Assembly (NCBI RefSeq): GCF_048077055.1
Contig: NZ_CP182236.1
Span: 4,340,001-4,404,000, forward strand
Direction of reading: 5' to 3'
Origin: Egbenema bharatensis
GTDB taxonomy: Bacteria; Cyanobacteriota; Cyanobacteriia; Elainellales; Elainellaceae
Length of the DNA stretch: 64,000 nucleotides
The translations under genes were made by a program, and so were the position numbers. Positions 33,346-40,695 of this stretch are shown here, one piece after another (the stretch's first letter is position 1; each line of letters opens with the position of its first letter). The notes below the pieces were generated by a model, which had not been told where the DNA came from, ran no database searches, and saw only the letters and a program-made list of their open reading frames with translations.

Positions 33346-34146
33346 ATGAATCAACCTCCTGAAACAATTCCGCTCCATAGCCAGAACCCCCTGGGGCGAT
33401 TTTCCGATCGAGCTGAAGACTACGCCAACTACCGACCCAGCTATCCCTCAGCGGCGATCGACTGGATTTTAGAGGGAATGGGTTTGCCCTCTGAGCTAAC
33501 CATTGCTGATGTGGGAGCCGGAACCGGAATCTCTGCCCGCCTGATGGCAGACCGGGGAATTCGCGTTTGGGCGATCGAACCTAACGCCGCCATGCGTAAT
33601 GCTGCTGTCCCCCATCCTTTAATTGAATTTTGTAACGCCACGGCTGAACAGACCCAACTCCCCAATCAATCCGTTGATCTAGTCCTGTGCGGTCAGTCCT
33701 TTCACTGGTTCAACAAACCCATTGCCCTGGAGGAATTTCACCGCATCCTCAAACCTTCAGGACGACTGATCCTCATGTGGAACGATCGCAACCTGGAGGA
33801 TCCCTTCACCCTGGCATTCTCCCAGATTGTGAGCCAGGCTGCCGATCGCCAAATTTTTGACCAGACCGATCGCAAATCTGGTTCAGTCCTGAAGCACAGT
33901 CCCTTCTTCACCCACTTCCGCACCCATACCCTGTTTCACACCCATCCGCTGAATTTAGCTGGACTGACTGGACTCGTCCTCAGTTCGTCGTATATCCCCA
34001 AATCCGGCGCAGCCCACAAACAACTGCTCCAGGAGCTAACCGCCCTCCATCATCACTGGAGCCAATCTTCCCCCGATCGCACCGTTCCCCTCTCCTACCG
34101 CGTCAATCTCTACCTGGCCGATCGGGCAAATGAGGCGATCGCCTGA
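33346..34146 (+). CDS. Class I SAM-dependent methyltransferase
   Basis: The 266-aa protein has the SAM motif I TIADVGAGTGISARLMADRG, the acidic AIEPNAAMRNA, motif II-like LPNQSVDLVLCGQSFHWFN and the later LKPSGRLILMWNDRN. It is of the UbiE/Coq5 or trans-aconitate-like methyltransferase type; the substrate is not visible. The C-terminal 90 residues (LTGLVLSSSYIPKSGAAHKQ) resemble the tail of small-molecule methyltransferases with a FRYL-type capping. ATG 33346 (MNQPPETIPL) is preferred to 33271. Confidence 0.85.
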   Translation: MNQPPETIPLHSQNPLGRFSDRAEDYANYRPSYPSAAIDWILEGMGLPSELTIADVGAGTGISARLMADRGIRVWAIEPNAAMRNAAVPHPLIEFCNATAEQTQLPNQSVDLVLCGQSFHWFNKPIALEEFHRILKPSGRLILMWNDRNLEDPFTLAFSQIVSQAADRQIFDQTDRKSGSVLKHSPFFTHFRTHTLFHTHPLNLAGLTGLVLSSSYIPKSGAAHKQLLQELTALHHHWSQSSPDRTVPLSYRVNLYLADRANEAIA

Positions 34147-34219
34147 GCAATTCCACCCTGGGCTTTAAATCCAGGCGCGGACTTTACACTGGACATAGTC
34201 AACGCGATGAGCAACGCTT

Positions 34220-35014
34220 ATGTCTTCCCCAACGATCGACTCTAACCCCACGCTGCTGGAGGAAGCGCAACAGAACGGCGTGTACTTCCCTCCAGGTGAC
34301 CTTTATAGTGATGAACCGCCCTTGGAAACTGACCTGCATCGGGATCAAATTGATTTGCTGATTCGACTGCTGCGATGGTATTGGCAAGATCGTCAAGACT
34401 TTTATGTGTCAGGCAATATCACGATCTACTACAGTCCCCATCAACGCAAGTCAGAGGACTTCCGAGGACCAGACTTCTTTGTGGTGCTGGGTACGAAGCG
34501 CAAACCCCGCAAGAGTTGGGTGGTGTGGGAAGAAGAGGGGAAGTATCCCCATGTGATTGTGGAACTGCTCTCAGATTCGACTGCTAAAACCGACCGGGGG
34601 TTGAAGAAGCAGATTTATCAAGACATTTTCCGCACACCAGACTATTTCTGGTTTGACCCTGCCACGCTGGAATTTAAGGGCTTTCACTTGCTGGATGGGG
34701 AGTATCAGGAGCTACAGCCGAATGCTCAAGGGCAGTTGTGGAGCCGCCAGCTTGGTCTTTACCTGGGTACCTACAACAGACAATTGCGATTCTTTACTGC
34801 GGAAGGAGATTTGATTCCAACTCCAGAAGAATCGGCCCAAGCGGCGGAGGGGGTTGCTGAAGCGGAACGGCAACGGGCTGAAACGGAACGACAGCAGGCT
34901 GAAACGGAACGACAACGGGCTGAATCTGAACGACAACGGGCTGAATCTGAACGACAACGCAGTGAAAAGCTAGCTGCAAAGCTACGGGAATTGGGTATTG
35001 ACCCCGATGCTTGA
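34220..35014 (+). CDS. Uma2 family (DUF820) endonuclease-like protein with Arg/Glu coiled tail
   Basis: The 264-aa protein has the PD-(D/E)xK-type Uma2 core: FYVSGNITIYYSPHQRKSED, then RGPDFFVVLGTKR (Asp), and PHVIVELLSDSTAKTDRGLK with the ExL and Lys. Uma2 proteins are very numerous in cyanobacteria; their role is not settled (nuclease-like, often repeated). Residues about 205-255 are a coiled coil of ERQRAE/ERQQAE heptads, a common cyanobacterial tail in this family. ATG 34220 is chosen. Confidence 0.85.
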   Translation: MSSPTIDSNPTLLEEAQQNGVYFPPGDLYSDEPPLETDLHRDQIDLLIRLLRWYWQDRQDFYVSGNITIYYSPHQRKSEDFRGPDFFVVLGTKRKPRKSWVVWEEEGKYPHVIVELLSDSTAKTDRGLKKQIYQDIFRTPDYFWFDPATLEFKGFHLLDGEYQELQPNAQGQLWSRQLGLYLGTYNRQLRFFTAEGDLIPTPEESAQAAEGVAEAERQRAETERQQAETERQRAESERQRAESERQRSEKLAAKLRELGIDPDA

Positions 35015-35036
35015 GGTTTTGATTCGTCACCCTCGC

Positions 35037-35918
35037 TCAAAGCTGATTCACCTGTTCAGTTGATAGTCCCAAAAGCTCTGCCACTTGGGCGATCGTCATT
35101 CCAGTCGCCAGCAGATTTCGGGCTGCATCCAACAGTTGGGCCTGCGCTTGCTCTTTTGCCTGTCGTTCCTGCTCTGTATCCGTCAAGTACCAATGACCCT
35201 CTGCGTCACACCACCGCAGCCAGCAGCTTGAGATGCCTTCAAAGGTGCCTTCCCATAGCCCCAATCCAATCTGCAAATCTGTCAGCCAGACCTGAGGATT
35301 GGTCTGATTCACGGGTTGCTCCTGGTAGCAATCTCCTATCCACTGAAAATAGCGCAGTTGCCGTTTCTGACGGCTATAGGTCAGGTAGTGGGGCACTCGG
35401 AGGTGCTGCTCGTACACATTAAACTTCGCTGGAGGAGAGCCTTCCGGATTGGGGATCGTATCCGTTGGAGACAGATCATCTCCTTCAATCCCCTCGATCG
35501 CATCTTCCTGGCGATAAAAGCGTCCCAAATCTTCTGACTCCGTTCCTGGGGACAAAAACTCAATCACCACATGGGGATTTTTCCCCTCTTGCCAGGTGAC
35601 GTAACTCCGGCGAAAGTCACGTCCATCATAGAGACGAGGAATGCCTACAGCCAAAAACCAGTCTGGACGCTTGTACCAGAGGGGATGATGGACATCGTAA
35701 TACAAGTTAAGGTCGGATCCAGTAAACCACTGGTTGCGGGTATAGTCTGCCAGCGATAAGGTGCGGCTCAACAACTGGGGCTGGAGGTCATGAAATTCGT
35801 CAGGCAATCCGGGCTCCCCAATGACTTCACTGGGCAAATCATACATGGTGGGCAGGGTCTCGCGGGGCGGGCGAGGCGGTTCGGTTTGAGGAACGGCATG
35901 GCCGGTGGTTGGGGGCAT
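35037..35918 (-). CDS. Second Uma2 family protein with HTH-like tail
   Basis: The 293-aa protein has the same Uma2 core as the convergent gene: TGSDLNLYYDVHHPLWYKRP, PDWFLAVGIPRL (Asp) and PHVVIEFLSPGTESED with Glu. Its tail differs: DTEQERQAKEQAQAQLLDAA leads into ATGMTIAQVAELLGLSTEQV, a helix-turn-helix-like element. The two genes converge with only 22 bp between stops, so antisense overlap of transcripts is likely. Residues 1-25 are Pro-rich. An insert at about residues 160-185 (DLSPTDTIPNPEGSPPAKFN) is unusual. Confidence 0.82.
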   Translation of the reverse strand: MPPTTGHAVPQTEPPRPPRETLPTMYDLPSEVIGEPGLPDEFHDLQPQLLSRTLSLADYTRNQWFTGSDLNLYYDVHHPLWYKRPDWFLAVGIPRLYDGRDFRRSYVTWQEGKNPHVVIEFLSPGTESEDLGRFYRQEDAIEGIEGDDLSPTDTIPNPEGSPPAKFNVYEQHLRVPHYLTYSRQKRQLRYFQWIGDCYQEQPVNQTNPQVWLTDLQIGLGLWEGTFEGISSCWLRWCDAEGHWYLTDTEQERQAKEQAQAQLLDAARNLLATGMTIAQVAELLGLSTEQVNQL

Positions 35919-36097
35919 GGTGGCACTCAGGAATCGCTGCTTTCCATTGTATCCGGTGTAACCAGACTGCTCTAGTGTTTGAAGTAGGGAGAGCTAGATT
36001 TAGGCCCAGGTTGCCATTCCCTGCGTGCTCTGAATTAAAACTGAATTAAAACGGTATAAAATGCATCGGTGCCCATCCCCAACACTAGACAAAACTC

Positions 36098-37042
36098 ATG
36101 CCATTCTTCTGCCCCTCCCCCCTCTCGCTCCCCTTCTCCCTTCCCCTGCTAACCCTTACCGCCTTGAGTCTGCCTTTCCTCACCCTCCCCACCCAAGCCA
36201 CCCCCAATCCTCAACTCTCCCCTCCCCACTTCCAACCCCCAACCTCCAACTCCCAACCCCCAACCTCCAACTCCCAACTCCCGACTCCTGACTCCCTCCC
36301 AACTCCTGACTCCCTCCCAACTCCCGACTCCCGACTTCTGACTTCTGACTCCTTCCCCACTCCCCACTCCCCACTCCCCACTCCCCACTCCTTCCCCACT
36401 CCCCACTCCCCACTCCTCACTCCCCACTCCTCACTCCTTACCCAAACCCCTCCCGTTCTCGACCCCACCCTGATCGAATCCAGCCCCACCCTGCAACGTT
36501 GGCTAGAATCAATCCCCGACGTTCGATCGGACATCCGCAACGATCCCAGCTTCCGCACCCGCCTCCGGATTGGTTATTCCCAGTTTCCCTCCACCGATCA
36601 AGCTGCCGGACTCAACATTGGTGTGGAAGATATTTTCATTGGGCGATCGGGATTGACCGTCAGTGCCGATTATCAAACCGCCTTTGATGCCGATCGGGAA
36701 GCCTATGGAGCCGATGTGCGTTACTATGTGTTGCCCCTGGGAAGTTACGTGAATCTGGCCCCCGTGGTGGGCTATCGATCGGTGCAGGGTGAAGAATACG
36801 ATACCGATGGTGTCAACCTGGGTTTCCGGGTCTTGCTTGTACCGTCCCGCACTGGAGCCGCTGATCTGTCCTTTACTCAAACCTGGGTCGCTCCCGGCAG
36901 CAGCGAAGAAGTCGGCATCTCCACCCTATCCTTTGGCTATGCCGTCACAGACCAACTTCGCCTGGCCACCGATTTACAAAAACAAAACGCTCCCCAGGAG
37001 AAAGATAGTCGTGTGGCGATCGTCTTAGAGTGGATGTTTTGA
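36098..37042 (+). CDS. Putative outer-membrane beta-barrel protein with heptamer-encoded Pro/Ser/Thr spacer
   Basis: The N-terminus (LPFSLPLLTLTALSLPFLTL ending PTQA) is a probable signal peptide. Residues about 45-112 are low-complexity PTPDS/LPTPH repeats encoded by the (ACTCCCG/ACTCCCC/ACTCCTG)n array at 36227-36440. From about residue 145 (RTRLRIGYSQFPSTDQAAGL) to the C-terminus the chain alternates beta-strand-like segments (DVRYYVLPLGSYVNLAPVVG, GVNLGFRVLLVPS, STLSFGYAVTD). It ends VLEWMF, an aromatic C-terminus typical of outer-membrane barrels. Homologues without the spacer are likely. The heptamer is 7 bp, so gain or loss of one or two copies would shift the frame (see findings). Confidence 0.72.
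   Translation: MPFFCPSPLSLPFSLPLLTLTALSLPFLTLPTQATPNPQLSPPHFQPPTSNSQPPTSNSQLPTPDSLPTPDSLPTPDSRLLTSDSFPTPHSPLPTPHSFPTPHSPLLTPHSSLLTQTPPVLDPTLIESSPTLQRWLESIPDVRSDIRNDPSFRTRLRIGYSQFPSTDQAAGLNIGVEDIFIGRSGLTVSADYQTAFDADREAYGADVRYYVLPLGSYVNLAPVVGYRSVQGEEYDTDGVNLGFRVLLVPSRTGAADLSFTQTWVAPGSSEEVGISTLSFGYAVTDQLRLATDLQKQNAPQEKDSRVAIVLEWMF
36227..36440. repeat. Heptanucleotide (STRR-like) array inside a gene
   Basis: About 200 bp of ACTCCCG, ACTCCTG, ACTCCCA and ACTCCCC heptamers, with occasional 14-bp CCAACCT-type units. In the gene's frame three heptamers (21 bp) encode seven residues such as TPDSRLP. The same word families recur at 17345-17430, 17561-17640, 29930-29950, 37084-37178 and 38580-38650. 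Confidence 0.9.
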
Positions 37043-37083
37043 GAGTAGATGTTTTGAGAACAGGAATTGCAGACAGGCATTTC

Positions 37084-37178
37084 TCCCGACTCCCGACTCC
37101 CGACTCCCGACTCCCGACTCCCGACTCCCAACTCCCGACTCCTGACTCCCAACTCCCGACTCCCGACTCCTCACTCTT
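37084..37178. repeat. Heptanucleotide (STRR-like) array between barrel gene and kinase
   Basis: About 13 copies of ACTCCCG/ACTCCCA/ACTCCTG fill the gap to the stop of the kinase gene. The last bases (TCTTCACTTCCCCTCC) already form the kinase's final codons and stop. Confidence 0.9.
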
Positions 37179-38503
37179 CACTTCCCCTCCAACCCTAACC
37201 AATCCCCAATTTCATGCACCAACCACTGCCGTTCTGAGACGACTAGCGAGGGCGCAAATCCGCCAAACTTATACTCCTGTGCTCCCGCCTGGATCGCTAC
37301 TGTGGTAACGGGCTGTTCGTTCACCTTCATGTTTTCCTGGCTTTGAAACACACTCTGAATCGCGGCTGTGGGCCCCTGCTGCTGTCGATAGCGATAACCA
37401 AAGAGTCGCCACTCCATCAAAAACGTATCTCGATCGAACCGAAGATAGGTTTCGCCGAAGGCTGGAAAAACCAGAATTCCCAGGGGAAATAGTCCTGCGA
37501 TCCAGAAAATCAGGATAAAGGGAAAGGCGAATATACCAAAGGGGATCGTGATGCCGTACCAGATGGTCAACCACATGATGATAAACGCATCCCCACCCCG
37601 AATGCCTCGTCCCGGCACCCGAATTTCCAACTCACTCCGCGATCGCCGTACTTCCACCCGACTGCCATGCGGTTTGCGGGTGTCCAGGGTTCCCCCGACT
37701 GCCTGGGGGCGTAATAATGCTTCGATCGCCTCTTTGGCAGTGCGAAATCGCTGATCTAAATCGGGTTCGACGAGCTGTTCAATCCACCGCAGAAAAGCAG
37801 GGCTGATATTGACATAATCCCGAAATTGCAGTTTCAGGTTGCGCTGGGGTAAATCAGCGGGAGCAATTCCCGTCAACAAATGCGCCAGGGACGCTCCCAG
37901 AGCATACAAATCGGAAGCCTCCACAGCCCGTCCGCCAAACTGCTCGATCGGCGTATAACCGTAGGTTCCAACTACCGTAAAAGTGGACCCTTCTTTGATG
38001 GCCCGATCCTGCACGGCTCCAAAGTCAATTAGATAAATCTGGTCATCATCTCCCAGGATCAGGTTGCTGGGCTTAATGTCTCGGTGGAGGACAGGCGGAT
38101 TCAGTTCATGCAGGTAGGCGAGAATTTGCAACACCTTACCGGCGATCGTCTGGGTTTCCGCTTCTGAGAATCTGCGTCCCTCACCCATCAACTCCCGCAG
38201 CGATCGTCCAGGAATGTAATCCTGTACCAGACCAAACCACAGCACCCGATCGTCGATGGTGAAATAATCCCGACATTTGGGAATCCGAGGATGATCCAAC
38301 TGCTTCAGGATTGCTGCTTCCCGCTCAAACAGCTTCAGGCTATCCCACTGCACCTGACCACCCAACTCCAGCACTTTAACCACCACCAATTCCGATGGCT
38401 GAATGCCCAAATCCTCTGCCAGCCAGGTTTGCCGTCCTGCATTTTGTCCCAATTGCCGCTTCAGCAGATACCGCCCCTGTAGCTGTTGCCCCGCCTCTAA
38501 CAT
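37178..38503 (-). CDS. Membrane-anchored Ser/Thr protein kinase
   Basis: The 441-aa protein is a Hanks-type kinase. It has a degenerate glycine loop (LKRQLGQNAGRQTWLAED), the VAIK-like VVVKVLEL, the catalytic HRDIKPSNLIL, DFGAVQD and the activation-segment GTYGYTPIEQFGG, with catalytic residues intact. After the kinase domain (about 10-285) a linker leads to two membrane helices (FIIMWLTIWYGITIPFGIFA, FILIFWIAGLFPLGILVFPA) and a short beta-like C-terminal domain. It fits cyanobacterial membrane kinases that face the cytoplasm. ATG 38503 is the start in use. Its last codons abut a heptamer array. No clear partner substrate gene is visible next to it. Confidence 0.9.
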   Translation of the reverse strand: MLEAGQQLQGRYLLKRQLGQNAGRQTWLAEDLGIQPSELVVVKVLELGGQVQWDSLKLFEREAAILKQLDHPRIPKCRDYFTIDDRVLWFGLVQDYIPGRSLRELMGEGRRFSEAETQTIAGKVLQILAYLHELNPPVLHRDIKPSNLILGDDDQIYLIDFGAVQDRAIKEGSTFTVVGTYGYTPIEQFGGRAVEASDLYALGASLAHLLTGIAPADLPQRNLKLQFRDYVNISPAFLRWIEQLVEPDLDQRFRTAKEAIEALLRPQAVGGTLDTRKPHGSRVEVRRSRSELEIRVPGRGIRGGDAFIIMWLTIWYGITIPFGIFAFPFILIFWIAGLFPLGILVFPAFGETYLRFDRDTFLMEWRLFGYRYRQQQGPTAAIQSVFQSQENMKVNEQPVTTVAIQAGAQEYKFGGFAPSLVVSERQWLVHEIGDWLGLEGK

Positions 38504-38579
38504 TGGGTGACTCCGTCCTATTGCGAAAATACCTTATGTGTCGATGGTACTCTACGGTTCTGGGGAAGGCATCCCTTGG

Positions 38580-38650
38580 GGAAGTGAGGAGTGAGGAGTG
38601 AGGAGTGAGGAGTGGGGAGTGAGGAGTCGGGAGTCGGGAGTCGGGAGGGA
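38580..38650. repeat. Heptanucleotide (STRR-like) array upstream of kinase
   Basis: GTGAGGAGTGAGGAGTGAGG and GTCGGGAGTCGGGAGTCGGG are reverse-complement forms of the 37084-37178 heptamers. It lies 77-147 bp upstream of the kinase ATG. Confidence 0.88.
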
Positions 38651-38660
38651 TGAATGCTAG

Positions 38661-38697
38661 TTTTTGTAGGGTAGGCATCTTGCCTGCCCAGTCAGCA
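38661..38697 (+). repeat. Dispersed intergenic repeat family A
   Basis: TTTTTGTAGGGTAGGCATCT followed by TGCCTGCCCAGTCAGCA is a diverged copy directly after a heptamer array, before the convergent end of the histidine kinase gene. Confidence 0.75.
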
Positions 38698-38736
38698 AAG
38701 CAGAACCGATCGCAGAATTTGCTCGATCTGGATTCA

Positions 38737-40695
38737 TCAACGCGATTTTTCTACCGATAGTGCCCGCAATAAATCATCGGCTGTGTAGGGTTTGGGTAAA
38801 AAGGTTTTAATCAGCGGACTGATCTCGCTGTTTTTGTGGGTACTCAGTAGACCGCTAACCGCAATAATTTGGACTTCAGGATCAATCTTTTGTAGCATTT
38901 GGATCGTCGTCGCCCCATCCATAGCAGGCATCATCATGTCGAGAATGACGGTGTTAATTTCTAGCTGGTGTTGAGTATAAAGGGCGATCGCTTCAATGCC
39001 ATCTTCTGCTGTGAGGACGCGATAACCGTAAGTTTCCAGCACCGCTTCCGTCACACTGCGAATCGGCTCCTCATCATCCACGACCAGGATCAGTTCTCCC
39101 TGCCCAGTGGTGGGGGAGTCTGACTCCGGTAAGCTTGATTGAACAGAGGGTGATTCGATCGCAGATAGATGGACGTTGAATTGCGTTCCTTTGCCGAGCT
39201 GACTGATGACGGTAATAAATCCTCCGTGTCCCTTAATGATTCCCAGAACGGTGGAAAGCCCCAAGCCCGTGCCGCGACCAATTTCTTTCGTGGTAAAAAA
39301 CGGTTCAAAGATGCGATCTAACATTGCTGATGGAATTCCGCAGCCCGTGTCGGAAACAGTGATTTTGACATAGGCACCCACCTGAGCATCCAGATTCAAC
39401 CGAGCATCCGTTTCGCTGACCCAAACATTCTCTGCTGAAAGTTTTATAGTTCCTCCTTCTGGCATCGCATCGCGGGCATTAATGCAGAGATTCATCAACA
39501 CCTGATGTAATTGAGTATGGTTTCCAGAAATCGTCCAGACTGCCTGTTGGGGTAGGTTGGTGTAGAGTTCAATATTCTTCGGAAAAGTCTCTCGAATGAT
39601 ATAGGCAAGCTCTTGAATCAGGGAAACAGCAGATAAAGGTGTTCGATCGCTCTCTGTTCCTCTGGCAAATAATAAAACTTGTTTAACGAGTTCAATGCTC
39701 CGCCACGTATTTTGTTCCAGGGTGTTGAGCAAACGTTGATTGGATTCATCCTGAAGTTTGGCTTGCAGTAGATGGACAGACATGAGAATTGGATTCAGCG
39801 AATTGTTCAGATCATGGGCAATACCGCTGGCCAGGGTGCCAATACTTTCCATCCGCTGGGCTCGCAAAAATTGGGCTTCTAGTTGCTGTTTCTCTGTGAT
39901 GTCTGTGTTCACGATCAAGGTTGAAGTGATCTGCCCCTGCGAATCACAAACCTGTGTACAGCAGCTAGAAACGACGATCGCCTTTCCCGACTTTGTAGTT
40001 TGCTGGAGTTCACCACTCCACTCTCCCTGACTCAGGACGATCGGCTGCTTTTCCAGTAGAGCCGCTGTCGTTTTGTCGTCAAAAAGCTGACTGATGGGCT
40101 GCCCAATGGCTTCTGCTGCCGTCCAGCCATAGAGCCGTTCAGCCCCTCTATTCCAGAACAAAATTCTGTGATCCAGCGATTGCACGAAGATGGCATCTCT
40201 GGTAATGTTCAGCAGGGCCGCTTGCTCCTGAATCTTTTCCTCTGCGCGTTGCCGCTCCTGAATTTGTTGCGCCAGCACCCGATTCTGCTGCTGCAATTGC
40301 TGGGTGAGCCGACGCAGGTTGAGATGGGTTTTGATGCGAGCCAGCACTTCTTCATGCTGAAAGGGTTTAGTAATGTAATCTACTGCTCCCAGCGTCAGTC
40401 CCTGCACCTTGTCCACTGTCTCCGTCAGGGCAGTCATAAAGATAATCGGAATATCGCTAGTGGCTGGATTGGACTTTAGCCGACGACAGGTTTCAAATCC
40501 ATCAATTCCAGGCATCAAAACATCCAGCAAAATTAATTCTGGAGCTGCGTAGTGGAGGCGATCGATCGCACTTTCCCCATCTTCAGCGACTAAAACCTTG
40601 AACCCAGCTTCCGCTAGAAAGTCAAACAAGACCTCTAAGTTGCTGGGTATGTCATCTACGATTAAAATTACCCCTTCGGTAGAATTCGTACTCAT
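38737..40695 (-). CDS. Hybrid sensor histidine kinase REC-PAS-HisKA-HATPase-REC
   Basis: The 652-aa protein begins with a receiver domain (VILIVDDIPSNLEVLFDFLA, phospho-acceptor Asp in LILLDVLMPGIDG). A coiled stretch (QIQERQRAEEKIQEQ) and a PAS domain (HRILFWNRGAERLYGWTAAE) follow. The histidine-kinase core has the H-box IGTLASGIAHDLNNSLNPIL, the N-box LMNLCINARDAMPEGG and the G-box GRGTGLGLSTVLGIIKGHG. The C-terminal receiver is LILVVDDEEPIRSVTEAVLE with phospho-Asp in VILDMMMPAMDG. ATG 40695 overlaps the TGA of the upstream giant kinase as ATGA, so translation is coupled. A sensing role is likely shared with that kinase. The N-terminal receiver suggests it is fed phosphate by another kinase. 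Confidence 0.92.
   Translation of the reverse strand: MSTNSTEGVILIVDDIPSNLEVLFDFLAEAGFKVLVAEDGESAIDRLHYAAPELILLDVLMPGIDGFETCRRLKSNPATSDIPIIFMTALTETVDKVQGLTLGAVDYITKPFQHEEVLARIKTHLNLRRLTQQLQQQNRVLAQQIQERQRAEEKIQEQAALLNITRDAIFVQSLDHRILFWNRGAERLYGWTAAEAIGQPISQLFDDKTTAALLEKQPIVLSQGEWSGELQQTTKSGKAIVVSSCCTQVCDSQGQITSTLIVNTDITEKQQLEAQFLRAQRMESIGTLASGIAHDLNNSLNPILMSVHLLQAKLQDESNQRLLNTLEQNTWRSIELVKQVLLFARGTESDRTPLSAVSLIQELAYIIRETFPKNIELYTNLPQQAVWTISGNHTQLHQVLMNLCINARDAMPEGGTIKLSAENVWVSETDARLNLDAQVGAYVKITVSDTGCGIPSAMLDRIFEPFFTTKEIGRGTGLGLSTVLGIIKGHGGFITVISQLGKGTQFNVHLSAIESPSVQSSLPESDSPTTGQGELILVVDDEEPIRSVTEAVLETYGYRVLTAEDGIEAIALYTQHQLEINTVILDMMMPAMDGATTIQMLQKIDPEVQIIAVSGLLSTHKNSEISPLIKTFLPKPYTADDLLRALSVEKSR

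Noticed and set aside
36227..36440. Possible CRISPR or long inverted array
   Set aside because: Heptamer tandem repeats without spacers.
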